The position numbers and the translations under genes are program-made. Positions 9,829-20,259 of a DNA stretch of 64,000 bases are shown here, piece after piece. Each line of letters opens with the position of its first letter. Position 1 is the stretch's first letter. The notes beneath the pieces were generated by a model that did not search any database, was not told where the DNA came from, and was given only the letters and a program-made list of their open reading frames with translations. Source of the DNA: DASQDN01 sp963825845 (GTDB lineage Bacteria > Acidobacteriota > Terriglobia > Bryobacterales > Bryobacteraceae); the NCBI GenBank assembly GCA_963825845.1, contig CAWGVL010000036.1:94490-158489 (forward strand), read 5' to 3'.

Positions 9829-11052
9829 CGACCATATCCCAACCGAACCCGGGCTTGTCTAGCGGCCGCATGTAGATCCCCTCAGGACCTTTCGTCAGTT
9901 GGTAGCGCTGCTCCCAGAGATCGTAAACCTCCTTCGGACCACCGGGAGCCGGCATGAACATCTCGGCCCAAGGAGCGTTCGTCGTTGCCATGATGAAGTG
10001 GGTGGCCTCGCTACAGTCCGCCGCCATGTGGAATCACCGGGATATCGTACGCCGCCGCAAGAGCGCCGATCCGGCGCATTTCCGTTAATCCACCGCACCA
10101 GTTGATGTCCGGTTGCCAGATGCTGGCGCCGTTATGCTCCAGCAGCTGGCGGAAACCGTACCGGGTGTATTCATGTTCCCCCGTGACGATGCGTGTCGAC
10201 TTGATGGCCGCATTCAGGCGTCCGAACCCTTCGTAGTCGTGCGGCTGCAGGCATTCCTCCATCCAGTAGACCTTGTACGGCTCGAACATCTCGGCGATTT
10301 CCAGCGTGTACCGCTCGGTCCATGCCATCCAGCAATCGAGCATGATGTCGCCATCCGGGCCCAGGATGTCTCGGGTTCGTTTTACTAGTTCGACATTCTT
10401 CCGCATGCCCTCCTTGCCGTCGGCAGGACCATGCGGAATGGCGAGTTTAAGCCGCTTGAACCCATACTTTACATGCTGTTCGATGTCATTGCCGGTGCAA
10501 TATGATGGCAAGCGTGGCTTCGTTTCGCCGCCGAGCAGCTTATACACAGGCTCGCCGAGGGCGTTGCCGACCAGATCCCAAAGCGCCAGGTCCACTCCGC
10601 TGATCGCGTTGATCACTGCGCCCGCACGGCCGTAGTGCATGGTGGATCGCCACATGATGTCCCAGATCCGCTCGATGTTGAACGGGTCTTCTTTCAAGAG
10701 CAGCTTCGTGAGATGCCCTTCGACGATGCGCCGCCTGCTGGACCGCCTTTCCCGTATCCCTTCACACCCTTGTCGGTGGTTATCTCGACGGTAAATCCCC
10801 CCATTCTCGGGTCGTCGGCCATGAACAACGACCGCTGGGCCTTATATCGGGGTAGATCGACATGGGGTTTGCGACTTCCACCCCTCCCGTTGACCACGAT
10901 CCTGGAGCGGGGGTGTACGCAGGCGCAGCCTTGCGGTCCTTGGTTTTCACGAGCCGCACGCCGGTGATCTTTAATTTGCTTTTTTCGGCTTGAAAAGCCG
11001 GTGCTGCGACCGGCGCAAGCAAAGCTGTTGCTAGAAAATCTCTTCGATTCAC
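9821..11052 (-). pseudogene. Exported enolase-superfamily dehydratase, L-rhamnonate-dehydratase-like (frameshifts)
   Basis: Reassembled from fragments with shifts near 10850, 10725 and 10020, about 410 residues. GTG 11052 has GGAG 6 bases upstream and begins MNRRDFLATALLAPVAAPAF, a twin-arginine signal. The barrel keeps the family features: FKRLKLAIPHGPADGKEGM, the metal ligands in IMLDCW, WMEEC and VTGEHEYTRYG, and catalytic His in DIPVIPHGGG, then THFIMATTNAPWAEMF. This pattern is closest to the L-rhamnonate dehydratase subgroup of the mandelate-racemase-like enzymes. An exported member of this normally cytosolic family is unusual. It converges on the DUF1501 gene, with both stops in one palindrome. 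Confidence 0.65.
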
Positions 11053-11072
11053 GTTATTCTCCGGAGACGAAT

Positions 11073-12234
11073 TTACCAAATGGGCGCGACGCGAGCTTCG
11101 CCACGCAGCACACGCCCATTCAGCTTATATCCAAAGCCGGGGGCATCGTTCAATTCTATAAATCCGTTGCGCGGAATGGGCTCGCCTTCAAGCAGCAATT
11201 CATTGCCCTGCGCGAAGACATCGACAAACTCGGCGCGCGGCGAATTGGTCGTTGAGACGACAAAGTGATACGTGGGCGCCCGATCCCGTGTGGAATGACC
11301 GGCACTCCATGGACGCTCGCGTACGCGGCGATCTTCTTTAACTCCGATATCCGCCCGCACGATAAATATCCGGTTGAACGATATCGATCGCCCTGCGTTC
11401 AAGCAATGGACGGAACGCCCACCGGCTGAATTCATGTTCACCCGCCGTCAGCAAGATCTCAGGTACGGCCTCGCGCAGCCGCAAGTATAAATCGATCTGC
11501 TCCGGCGGGAAGGGCTCTTCCATCCCAGCACACCATGCTCGCGCGCGATCGGCCGACTTCGATCGCATACGGCAAATCGAGCCCCATATAGCAATCAAGC
11601 ATGATGTCAGCATCGGCCCCCGCTTTCATCCGGGCCTCTCGGATCACGCGCGCGTTTTCCCGCAATCCCTCTTTCCCGCTTGCCGGTCCGTGTGGCAGCG
11701 CGAGTTTCACGTCTCGAAAACCCTCCGCCATGTGGCGATCAGTCAGATTGCCGGTAACGTACGCACGGATGCGCTCCCGGGTCGCGCCTCCGATCAGGTC
11801 ATACACGGGCGGCCGGTAATGTGTCCGACGACATCCCAGAGCGCGATGTCGATCCCGCTGATTACTTCAAGGGCCGCGCCGCTTCGCCCATACATCGTCG
11901 ATGCGCTGTAGAGCTGGTCCCAAATCAGTTCAACCTGGAAAGGACTCTTGCCCAGCAGCAATGACGCGAAGTGATTGTCCACGATCTCCCGCGCCACAGC
12001 GCCCCGCCCTCCGCCAACATATCCGAGCCCCGTATGGCCGTCGTTGGTTTGCACTTCAACGACTGCCGCCGTCATCTCGCCGAACCACGTCGAGCGTCGT
12101 TCGCGGTATTCGGAGTAGCGCGACATCGGATTGGCGATGAGCGAGTCGGTCAGCCACGACAGCGCCATTGGAGCGGTGTGGACCCGTACCTGGGTGATCT
12201 TTTCGGATGTAGGCATTGTGGTATTGCTCATCAT
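11073..12234 (-). pseudogene. Enolase-superfamily dehydratase, rhamnonate-dehydratase-like, second copy (frameshifts)
   Basis: Upstream neighbour of the preceding gene and in the same direction. Fragments: N-terminal cap (SWLTDSLIANPMSRYSEYRE, MYGRSGAALEVISGIDIALW), barrel (RDVKLALPHGPASGKEGLRE, ADIMLDCYMGLD), then LLTAGEHEFSRWAFRPLLER and IVQPDIYRAGG, and the C-terminal HFVVSTTNSPRAEFVDVFAQG. At least four shifts, near 11800, 11550, 11360 and 11290, interrupt it. No signal peptide is visible, so this copy would be cytosolic, unlike its neighbour. The pair may act on related aldonic acids. Substrate assignment is inference. Confidence 0.65.
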
Positions 12235-12267
12235 GTATCATTTGGCTGAGCTACCTGCAACTTCACG

Positions 12268-14587
12268 ATGCGAACAATTCCACTCCTCCTCGTAGTGTTT
12301 TCTGTGCTTCCGCTGGCTGGGCAAGAGGCAGCGCTTCCGAAACAGTATGCGACACTCTGTTCCGGCTGCCACGGTGAGCGCGCCACGGGAACCGAGCGCG
12401 GCCCGGCGCTCGTCGACAACCGCAAGCTGCGCGGCCGCTCGATGAAACAGATCCAGGAGGTGATTCGCACCGGCACACAAGGCGGGATGCCGCCCTTCGC
12501 GTTGCCGACCGAGCAGTTGCAGTCCCTTGCCACATGGGTGCACTCGATGAACGCGACGGCGTTCGATGTAAACCCGGCCGGCGATGTCGCGGCCGGTGAG
12601 CAGTTCTTTTTCGGCAAGGGTCAGTGCGGATCATGCCACATGGTTTCCGGTCGCGGGGGCACAAACGGCCCGGACTTGTCGAGCATCGGCAAGCAACTGA
12701 CATTGCGCCAACTGGACCAGGCGCTCGTCGATCCCGTCGCCCGGATTGCGAATCGATCGACCGCGTCGTGTCCAGGATGGGCATGGTGCCCGGACGATGG
12801 CTGGGCCGTGGTCAACGTGCGCCTGCGAAACGGCTCGTCGCTCCGCGGCTTTGCGCGAAATCAGGGAAAGCACGACATTCAACTGCAGACGCTCGACGGC
12901 CGGCTGCACTTCTGAAGGACTCCGAATATACGGAGATCAAGCGGGAAGCGAAGTCCATCATGCCTCCGCTAAAGGCTTCCGATCAGGAACGGCGGGATCT
13001 GCTCGCATTCATGAGCCGTCTCGGCGGTGTTCCTGTTGGCCAACTTGCGACGCAGCAAGCTCCGGTGTCCGCAGACGCTCAGGAGCAAGTCCTGAAACCG
13101 AAACCGGGAGAGTGGCCAACCTACAACGGTGACCTCAAAGCCAATCGCCACAGTCCCCTCAACCAGATCAACACCGAAAATGTAAACCGTCTTCAACTTC
13201 AGTGGTCCTATTCGTTTTCATATAACGGCCTCGAAATGACGCCGCTCATGGCCGATGGAGTGATGTACGTGACCGGACCTAACCAGGTCTGCGCAATCGA
13301 TGCGCAAACCGGCCGTCAGATCTGGTGCTATTCGCGGCCTCGAACGCCTGCAGGGACCATCGCTGGGGATGCCGCAAAGGGCGCAACCCGCGGAGCCGCG
13401 CTGCTGGGAGACCGTATTTTCTTCAACACCGATAACGCCCACATGATCTGCCTCAATCGCCTCACCGGAGCGTTGATGTGGGACGTGGTCATGCCCGAGT
13501 CGCCGAGCCGTTATGGCGCGACTGGCGCCCCGCTTGTTGTGGGTGATCTGGTGATCTCAGGAGTTGCAGGTGGCGACGAGGGGATCCGCGGATTCATCGC
13601 CGCGTACAAGGTGACGACTGGCGAACTTGCATGGCGGCACTGGACTGTCCCGAAACGCGGCGAGCCGGGATCGGAGACGTGGAGCGGCAAAGCGATCGAA
13701 GTGGGTGGCGGCTCGACTTGGCTTACCGGATCGTATGACCCGGAAACAGGATTGCTCTATTGGCCCACCGGCAACCCCTTCCCCGACACCGACGGTGAGG
13801 ATCGCAAGGGCGACAATCTGTACACAAATTGCGTCGTCGCACTCGATGTGAAAACAGGAAAACTGAAATGGTATTTCCAGTTCACGCCGCATGACCTGCA
13901 CGATTGGGACGCGACGGAGCCGCTGGTGCTCGTGAACACGCGCTTCGGCGGTCGCGATCGCAAGCTCTTGTTGCAGGCGAATCGGAACGGGTTCTATTAC
14001 GTGTTGGACCGCACGAACGGCGAGTTCCTGCTGGGCAAGCCGTTCGTGAAGAAGCTCACCTGGGCCAGCGGGATCGACAAGAACGGTCGTCCGGAATTAG
14101 TCGAAGGCAACAAACCGACCCGTACAGGAACGGTCACCTGCCCCGCCGTCCGAGGCGCGACGAACTGGTATTCGACCGCTTTCAATCCGAACACGAGCCT
14201 CTTCTATGTAATGGCGGTAGAGGACTGCAACCTCTACCAGCAGTCGCAACTCGGCGGATACGTCCCACACCGCGATCCAAAGAATCCGCCTGAGAAATAT
14301 CTGCGAGCGCTCGACATGGAGACAGGCAAGATCGTCTGGGAAATTCAGCAGGTAGGTCCGCCGGAAGCGAATTACTCGGGCGTGCTTTCGACGGAGGGAG
14401 GTCTCGTCTTCTACGGCGAGACCGGCGGCGGATTCGCCGCTGTCGATGCCAAGACCGGCAAAACGCTGTGGCATTTCGAGGCAAACCAGCCGTGGAAAGC
14501 GTCGCCAATGACGTATATGATGAACGGGCGGCAGTATGTTGCGATCGCATCTGGCGGGAACATTCTTTCTTTCGCGATTGGGACTGA
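12268..14587 (+). CDS. Cytochrome c / PQQ-dependent dehydrogenase fusion (frameshift)
   Basis: Signal peptide (TIPLLLVVFSVLPLAGQ), then two cytochrome c domains with heme motifs CSGCH and CGSCH in the first 140 residues. A quinoprotein alcohol-dehydrogenase-like propeller follows (EWPTYNGDLKANRHSPLNQI, NCVVALDVKTGKLKWYFQF, HDLHDWDATEP, GNILSFAIG). The expected role is periplasmic oxidation of an alcohol or sugar with PQQ, passing electrons to the attached hemes. The frame shifts near 12913 (CACTTCTGAAGG for CACTTCCTGAAGG). Without a further shift near 14580 the propeller frame would run to 14870 inside the next gene. A TGATAA in the third frame (14585-14590) marks the probable real end. Confidence 0.75.
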
Positions 14588-14607
14588 TAAGACGGAGGAT
14601 TCGAAAG

Positions 14608-15444
14608 ATGAAACGTCGAACATTCTTCGGAGTTGCAGCGGCAGCGCCCGCGCTCGCCTCGATCACTCCTCGGAACCTGGACAAGATCAAGGTCCGCACG
14701 GCCGGAAAAGTGGAGACGGTCTTCAAGTCACCCGGACCGAAGCCGAACGGTCTGCAGGCAACACAGGATGGCTTGTGGATTCTCGACCAGGGCGACAACA
14801 AAGCATATCTGGTCAGCTACAAGGACGGAAAGCTCATCCGCGGCTTTGCGACCGGCTCCGATCGCGGTAGCGGCATTACCTTCGATGGCGAAGCGCTCTG
14901 GATAGGCTCGACCTACAATCGCGAGATCGTCCGTTCCGATGCAAAAACAGGCAAGACGCTGGCTCGCTACTTCACTCCGGGCGCCGGCGTAATTTATAAG
15001 ACCACGTGGGATCCGCCGGGACGAAGCAGCCCTCTCGCCAAAGGATCGGCTGCACCCGCCAAACCGCAGCCGGCCCAATCCGCGGAGGCAGCGCCCAATA
15101 CACTCGGAACCGGCGCGCACGGTCAGGAATGGCGTGACGGTAAGTTGTGGATGGCTGTGCCTCCTTCTCGCATGATTTACCGTATGGACCCGAAAGCCTG
15201 GGTGGTCGAACAGCAATTTCCGACCGCGGGAAATCGCCCCCACGGGATTGCCTGGGAAGGCCGATATCTGTGGTGTACCGATTCGAATCTGAATGCATTT
15301 TTTAAACACGATCCCACCACTGGAGAGATCGTCGAGAAGATTCAGTTGGCCGAGTCCGATCCTCTACCCCACGGGATGAGCATCTGGCAAGGTTACATGT
15401 GGTACTGCGACGATGTCGGCGTCGTGTGCCGCTTGAAGATATAG
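14608..15444 (+). CDS. Exported beta-propeller protein (Vgb/YncE-like)
   Basis: About 278 residues. ATG 14608 has GGAGG nine bases upstream (14594-14598). MKRRTFFGVAAAAPALASI is a twin-arginine signal. Repeated units of the form GLWILDQGDNKAYLVSY, ALWIGSTYNREIVRSD, KLWMAVPPSRMIYRMDP and YLWCTDSNLNAFFKHDP are propeller blades, resembling SMP-30, streptogramin-lyase or glutamine-cyclotransferase folds. It lies just after the PQQ dehydrogenase and is probably co-transcribed. No catalytic residues can be assigned. Confidence 0.7.
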   Translation: MKRRTFFGVAAAAPALASITPRNLDKIKVRTAGKVETVFKSPGPKPNGLQATQDGLWILDQGDNKAYLVSYKDGKLIRGFATGSDRGSGITFDGEALWIGSTYNREIVRSDAKTGKTLARYFTPGAGVIYKTTWDPPGRSSPLAKGSAAPAKPQPAQSAEAAPNTLGTGAHGQEWRDGKLWMAVPPSRMIYRMDPKAWVVEQQFPTAGNRPHGIAWEGRYLWCTDSNLNAFFKHDPTTGEIVEKIQLAESDPLPHGMSIWQGYMWYCDDVGVVCRLKI

Positions 15445-15450
15445 CTGCGG

Positions 15451-16236
15451 CTACTTGCTCCTCGCCGCGTCGATCGCATAGCTCGCGTACGAGTAGTTGT
15501 CGCCAATGCCCGCAGTATCGTTCAGGCCCCAATGGTAGCGCTTGAACCGTAGAATCGCGTTCGGCTGTTTCACGAATTCGTTGTACTGCGGAGCATACTT
15601 GGCCAGGAATGCGTTCACGCTGCTTCCGTTCTTCGTGAAGTCGCCTTTGTACCAGTAGAAAATTCTGCTGACGCTTGCTGTGCGGCGCGCGGAGCTGAAC
15701 TCATTCTGGTCCGGATTCGCCAGCCACGCGCGAGCGTTGTCATCCATCTGCGCATCCAATCGCTGGTCGACATACGCCTCACGCCGCAACGGCGGACATC
15801 CAATGGACGCGCAGACAAGAACCGCATGCACACGGGGATCGCCCGTGTCCCGAAGCCACGTCTCGATTCCATCTAGCGACATCTTGCGGCCATCCACGGT
15901 GTGCCGCACGCCGGTAAACGGCTGTTTCGTACGCCAGATACTAGCAATCGGATAGTGAGTGACAATCCATCGGACCGTCAGGGCATTGTAGGCGTTGATA
16001 AACGCGGCCCGGCGCGCATTTGGAGACATCGAATCCGGCCACTTCGCCGCCACGCATTCCAGGTAGCGATCGAGATCCGCAATGCCTTCCTTTTTCAAGC
16101 GGCCGTAATCAACACGCGCCTCCGCCGATACATACTTCTTCACGATGCTGTCCCAGGTCGCGTGGTCCGGACCGGAAGAAGCGGACTGCGCGATGCTGCA
16201 GGAGATCAACAGCAGCGATGCACTCATCCATTTCAT
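15451..16236 (-). CDS. Exported DUF547 protein
   Basis: 261 residues with a cleavable signal (MKWMSASLLLISCSIAQSAS). The DUF547 blocks are clear: AAFINAYNALTVRWIVTHYP, DGIETWLRDTGDPRVHAVLV, ASIGCPPLRREAY, and a C-terminal FLAKYAPQYNEF. The Cys-containing SIGCPP motif is the best conserved part of the family. Its biochemical role is not known. It overlaps the kinase gene by 4 bases (ATGA), so the two are probably translationally coupled. Confidence 0.85.
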   Translation of the reverse strand: MKWMSASLLLISCSIAQSASSGPDHATWDSIVKKYVSAEARVDYGRLKKEGIADLDRYLECVAAKWPDSMSPNARRAAFINAYNALTVRWIVTHYPIASIWRTKQPFTGVRHTVDGRKMSLDGIETWLRDTGDPRVHAVLVCASIGCPPLRREAYVDQRLDAQMDDNARAWLANPDQNEFSSARRTASVSRIFYWYKGDFTKNGSSVNAFLAKYAPQYNEFVKQPNAILRFKRYHWGLNDTAGIGDNYSYASYAIDAARSK

Positions 16237-17237
16237 TGCAATACCAACCTACGCGAGAGGTCCAGCAAACGGCGTTTCTCCTCCATGCCGTAACGAACCG
16301 GAAGTTGCGCCACTCCGATCAGCCTCCGCATAATCTCCACGCCGGCAAAGGCGAGAACCTCCGCCGCGCCCTTCTCTCGGACGGCATCGATGATCTCATC
16401 GCGTTGCTTCGCGAGATACATATGAGCCAGAAAAACACCGAGATCAAAGGCGGGCACGCCAAAAAAGCAGAACTCCGGATCGATAACCCGCAAACCGGCC
16501 GACGTTCGTATCCAGCTTCCGGGAAAGAAATCGCCGTGAACAAGGCACACTCCATCGCTCGAGTACAACTCACCGAGTTCCGCTGCTCGGCGGCAATACG
16601 CCGCGTCATTCTTCAATTGCGATGCAGCGTCATCCAATCCGGGAGTGATCTTGTCGAGATCTAATCCATTATTCACCCGCAGCGGAAGAGCGAAGATGTG
16701 CTCGTGGTTCAAAGCGCGCATTGCACGGTTCGTGAAGACCGGCCGAAGCTTCGCATCACGAAATCTGTCGTGGAGGGCGTTGAGATAAGCCAGGAGCGCA
16801 CTGCAATCGGTCACGGACAACTGCCCAGCGGCATAAAGATCGGTACAATCCTGCGCCGGACCAAGATCCTCCAGCATCAGCACCCGCGAGTTCTGGTCGT
16901 CGGCAAGCAGCTTCGGCATCAGGCCCGCAATCTCCCGTGCGGAAGCGACGGCTTCATAGAACGAGGCTTCCACGACGGCGCGCTCATCCGGAGCGTCGAT
17001 CGTTGGATACTTCTCGACCCACGGCCTCGACTGCTTAACGATGAACGTCCTTACCTCGGTACGAACACGCAAGGTTAAGTTCATGTTGCCCTCACCCGCT
17101 CGCTCAGCCTCGACAACGTGTTCGCCTGTGTCGATCCACCGACGCTCGGAAAGCCATGACTGTAAACCTTCACGATCATCACGGTCCAGAAAGTACCTGC
17201 CGGGATAAATACGTTCAAAGCGCTCGCGCAGCGTCAA
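16233..17237 (-). CDS. Methylthioribose-kinase-like / aminoglycoside-phosphotransferase-fold kinase
   Basis: 334 residues with a protein-kinase-like small-molecule phosphotransferase fold. Nucleotide loop and Lys: AGEGNMNLTLRVRTEVRTFIVKQ. Catalytic loop: LVHGDFFPGSW. Metal site: RVIDPEFCFFGVPAFDLG. The HGD...VIDPEF pattern with FD(L/I)G is the one seen in 5-methylthioribose kinases rather than in antibiotic kinases. It sits between a nucleoside hydrolase and DUF547, both overlapping by 4 bases, so a nucleoside or thioribose salvage role fits. mtnP occurs separately at 38.7 kb. Exact substrate is inference. Confidence 0.7.
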   Translation of the reverse strand: MTLRERFERIYPGRYFLDRDDREGLQSWLSERRWIDTGEHVVEAERAGEGNMNLTLRVRTEVRTFIVKQSRPWVEKYPTIDAPDERAVVEASFYEAVASAREIAGLMPKLLADDQNSRVLMLEDLGPAQDCTDLYAAGQLSVTDCSALLAYLNALHDRFRDAKLRPVFTNRAMRALNHEHIFALPLRVNNGLDLDKITPGLDDAASQLKNDAAYCRRAAELGELYSSDGVCLVHGDFFPGSWIRTSAGLRVIDPEFCFFGVPAFDLGVFLAHMYLAKQRDEIIDAVREKGAAEVLAFAGVEIMRRLIGVAQLPVRYGMEEKRRLLDLSRRLVLQ

Positions 17238-18211
17238 TGGGAGCGGGTTCCTTTTCGCAATGTGGCCATCAGATCGCCCTTGAAATTCGGACCAGCGTCA
17301 TGGCAGTACGTTACTGTCCGCGCCTCGGACCGCGCTTTTTCGACGAGCAGATATGGTTTCTTCTTTGCGTCTGCAGGGTTCTGCGTGTCATCCGGCAACT
17401 CGCGGATCGCAGCCGCCAACTCCTCACACCGGAATTGGGACGGCGAGATCGCGTACCCTACAGCAAGCGCGTCGAATGGATTGAATCCTATCGTCTTCAG
17501 GTCACGCTTCCAGAAATCGAGCCAGTCCCGCGACGCATCGATGATCGGCGCCAATGACGGATCGGCCTTGATCAGGGCATCCAGGTCTTCGGAAGTCATC
17601 CATACTTTGGATGAAATCTCCCACGGCGCCAGGACCAGCTTCACACCGGAATCCAGAATGACCTGAAATGCCGGGGCATCGAGTTCAAAGTTGAGATCCC
17701 GGAACGATCGAACATCCTCGGAAGGGCGAAATCTTTGCCCCGGCCGGCGTCCGGCGACCGCGATAATCTGATCGATTCGGGAGCCCAGCTCAGGATGGAT
17801 CTTCAGAACAGTTGCAATGTTCGTAGCCGGACCCAAGACGAGTATGGTCAACCGCTCTTTCCTCAGCGCTGCGGCCAGCGCACGAGACGCCTCGGTTTCC
17901 TTCCCGAGTTCGGCGGCGCTGGAAGCGCCCTTCGAAAGCGGCAAATTCGCCGGCCCATAACGACGCACGAGATCTTGTCCAATCGGCCAAGCCTGACTCA
18001 TCGGCGCGTTGCCGAATACGACACTAACGCCTCGAATCTGCAACTCTTTGGACCGAAACGCCTGGACCAACGCGAAACCATCGTCCACTTCATGAACGCC
18101 CTTCTGGACCGAGGGATCCGTATCGATCCACACTGCCCTGCCCTCGACGGCAGTCCCGCAAGTGAGTAGCAGCCCTATCGCGAACAGATTGACATTCACG
18201 TCCAACATCAT
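17234..18211 (-). CDS. Inosine-uridine-preferring nucleoside hydrolase family protein, exported
   Basis: 325 residues. An N-terminal hydrophobic signal (LFAIGLLLTCGTAVEG) is followed by the calcium/ribose-binding motif, here AVWIDTDPSVQKGVHEVDDG in place of the usual DTDPGxDDA. LTILVLGPATNIATVL and KLVLAPWEIS follow in order. Members cleave the N-glycosidic bond of ribonucleosides; this one should act in the periplasm. Several residues separate the two Asp groups (DTDPSVQ...EVDDG), a spaced variant seen in part of the family. It is the first gene of a three-gene coupled unit. Confidence 0.75.
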   Translation of the reverse strand: MMLDVNVNLFAIGLLLTCGTAVEGRAVWIDTDPSVQKGVHEVDDGFALVQAFRSKELQIRGVSVVFGNAPMSQAWPIGQDLVRRYGPANLPLSKGASSAAELGKETEASRALAAALRKERLTILVLGPATNIATVLKIHPELGSRIDQIIAVAGRRPGQRFRPSEDVRSFRDLNFELDAPAFQVILDSGVKLVLAPWEISSKVWMTSEDLDALIKADPSLAPIIDASRDWLDFWKRDLKTIGFNPFDALAVGYAISPSQFRCEELAAAIRELPDDTQNPADAKKKPYLLVEKARSEARTVTYCHDAGPNFKGDLMATLRKGTRSH

Positions 18212-18271
18212 GAAACCAAATGATATCAGCGGCCATCCGCCATCGTTCCGAAACAGGTATAATTTCAGAAC

Positions 18272-20251
18272 ATGCGGGCCCGCACCTTTACCGTTTTAGC
18301 CGGTGTCACTGCGTCTTTATTACTGGCAGGCGGTCTCGAAGTTTACAAGCCGGTCGAACGCCGTCATTGGGCTTTTCAGAAGCGATCAGAACCGGTCGTT
18401 CCGAAGTTCACGTCGGCCATCGACCGCGCCTGGGCGAAGCAGCCGATCGATGCTTTCGTCCTTTCCCGATTGCAAAAAGAGGAGTTGCGGCCGGCTCCGC
18501 AGGCGTCAAAAGCAACGCTGATCCGAAGGCTGTACTTCGATCTCACGGGTCTGCCGCCCACGCCAGCCGAGGTCGATGCGTTTGTCCGCAATACATCGCC
18601 CAAAGCATACGAGCAGCTCGTCGACAAGCTCCTGGCCAGCCCGCATTACGGCGAGAAATGGGGACAGCACTGGCTCGATGTCGTGCGATTCGCGGAAAGC
18701 GATGGATTCGAGTACGACACTCACCGGCGCGATGCGTGGCGATACCGCGATTACGTGATTCGCTCCTTCAACTCGGATAAGCCGTACACGGAATTTATTC
18801 GCGAACAGCTTGCCGGGGACGAGGTCGAATCGCCGAACGAAGAATTAAAGATCGCTACCGGCTTCCATCGTTTGGGTCCGCTTCGCAAAAACGCCGGCAA
18901 TCAGGAAGTCGCCAGCAGCCGGAATGAAGTATTGACGGAAATGACCAATGTCGTCGGAGCCGCGATTCTGGGCGTGACTCTCGGCTGCGCGCGTTGCCAC
19001 GACCATAAATTCGATCCCATCCGCCACACGGACTATTACCGGATGCAGGCGTTCTTCTCGACGACACACGAGAACGACATCACACTCGCCTCCAAAGAAG
19101 AAAAGGCCGCCTGGCAATCGAAGCACGACACGGTCACTGCCGAGATGAAGGCTTTGCGCCAACAGATGAAGGGCATGAAAGGCGACGAACTCGCCGTCAT
19201 GAAACGGAAGCTCGAAGAGACGGAAGCAAAGATTCCGGAACCTCTGCCCGCGCTTTTCGCCGTATCGAACGACCCTGCTAAGGCGACTCCGATTCACGTT
19301 CTTGCGCGAGGCGATTTTCAGAACAAGGGTGAGGCGGTCGGAATGCGGCCGCTCGGTGTCCTGCTGCCCGACGGAACACAGGAGTGGCACACCGACAAAC
19401 CGCGAACCGAGCTTGCAAACTGGATTCTCCAGCCCGACCATCCATTGACGGCGCGCGTCGTTGTGAACCGGATCTGGCAGTATCATTTTGGCCGCGGCAT
19501 CGTTGCGACAGCGAATGACTTCGGCCGGATGGGCGCACGCCCGACGAATCCAGAACTCCTCGATTACCTCGCGAACCGGTTTGTCGAATCAGGTTGGAAG
19601 TGGAAGCCGCTGCACCGTGAAATCCTGCTCACCAACACGTACCGGCAATCTTCCCGCTCGCCCATTGAGACCGCTGCAATGGCAAAAGACGCCAACAACG
19701 ATCTGTTGTGGAAGTACTCGCGGCGACGGCTCGACGCCGAAGAGATCCGGGATGCCGCTTTGTCCGTTGCAGGGCGCTTGAACGACAAGCAAGGCGGACC
19801 GAGCATCATCGTGCCTGTCGATTCCGAACTCGTGAATCTGTTATACAAGCCTTCGCAGTGGGCGGTCACTCCTGACCCCGAGGAGCACAATCGGCGTAGC
19901 GTCTACCTCATCGCCAAGCGCAATCTGCGACTGCCGTTCATGGAAGCCTTCGATGCCCCGGACATGAATATCAGTTGCGCGCGCCGCGAATCGAGCACCC
20001 ATGCTCCGCAGGCTCTCGAGTTGATGAATGGCGACCTGGCAAATCGCCTCGCGGTGGACTTCGCGAAACGCCTCGAAACGGAAGCGGGTCCCAGCCGCCT
20101 GAAGCAGGTGAATATGGCGTACAAGCTGGCAGCGGGACGCGCTCCCACGCTGCAGGAGCGTCAGCTTGCGCAAGCCTTTCTCGGGGATCAGCCACTTCGT
20201 GAGTTCGCGCTCGCGATGCTGAACCTGAACGCATTTCTGTACGTGGAGTAA
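18272..20251 (+). CDS. DUF1549-DUF1553 protein, no cytochrome domain
   Basis: 659 residues, intact. Short signal (VLAGVTASLLLAGGLE), then directly PIDAFVLSRLQKEELRPAP and GQHWLDVVRFAES (DUF1549), a short Lys/Glu-rich linker at about residues 275-315, and DUF1553 (LTARVVVNRIWQYHFGRG, RRRLDAEEIRDAALSVAGR, LNLNAFLYVE). It lacks the PSCyt1 heme domain present in the copies at 5.7 and 57 kb, which is why it is shorter. It is followed after 8 bases by the intact DUF1501 gene. The two probably work together outside the cytoplasm. Activity unknown. Confidence 0.88.
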   Translation: MRARTFTVLAGVTASLLLAGGLEVYKPVERRHWAFQKRSEPVVPKFTSAIDRAWAKQPIDAFVLSRLQKEELRPAPQASKATLIRRLYFDLTGLPPTPAEVDAFVRNTSPKAYEQLVDKLLASPHYGEKWGQHWLDVVRFAESDGFEYDTHRRDAWRYRDYVIRSFNSDKPYTEFIREQLAGDEVESPNEELKIATGFHRLGPLRKNAGNQEVASSRNEVLTEMTNVVGAAILGVTLGCARCHDHKFDPIRHTDYYRMQAFFSTTHENDITLASKEEKAAWQSKHDTVTAEMKALRQQMKGMKGDELAVMKRKLEETEAKIPEPLPALFAVSNDPAKATPIHVLARGDFQNKGEAVGMRPLGVLLPDGTQEWHTDKPRTELANWILQPDHPLTARVVVNRIWQYHFGRGIVATANDFGRMGARPTNPELLDYLANRFVESGWKWKPLHREILLTNTYRQSSRSPIETAAMAKDANNDLLWKYSRRRLDAEEIRDAALSVAGRLNDKQGGPSIIVPVDSELVNLLYKPSQWAVTPDPEEHNRRSVYLIAKRNLRLPFMEAFDAPDMNISCARRESSTHAPQALELMNGDLANRLAVDFAKRLETEAGPSRLKQVNMAYKLAAGRAPTLQERQLAQAFLGDQPLREFALAMLNLNAFLYVE

Positions 20252-20259
20252 ACGACACA

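Noticed and set aside
12624..12900. N-terminal extension of the PQQ dehydrogenase frame
   Set aside because: It is a shadow of the cytochrome domains in the neighbouring frame; the true gene switches frame near 12913.
14588..14870. C-terminal extension of the PQQ dehydrogenase into the propeller gene
   Set aside because: The extra residues do not look like the family and cover a well-supported gene with its own ribosome site. A missed shift is simpler.
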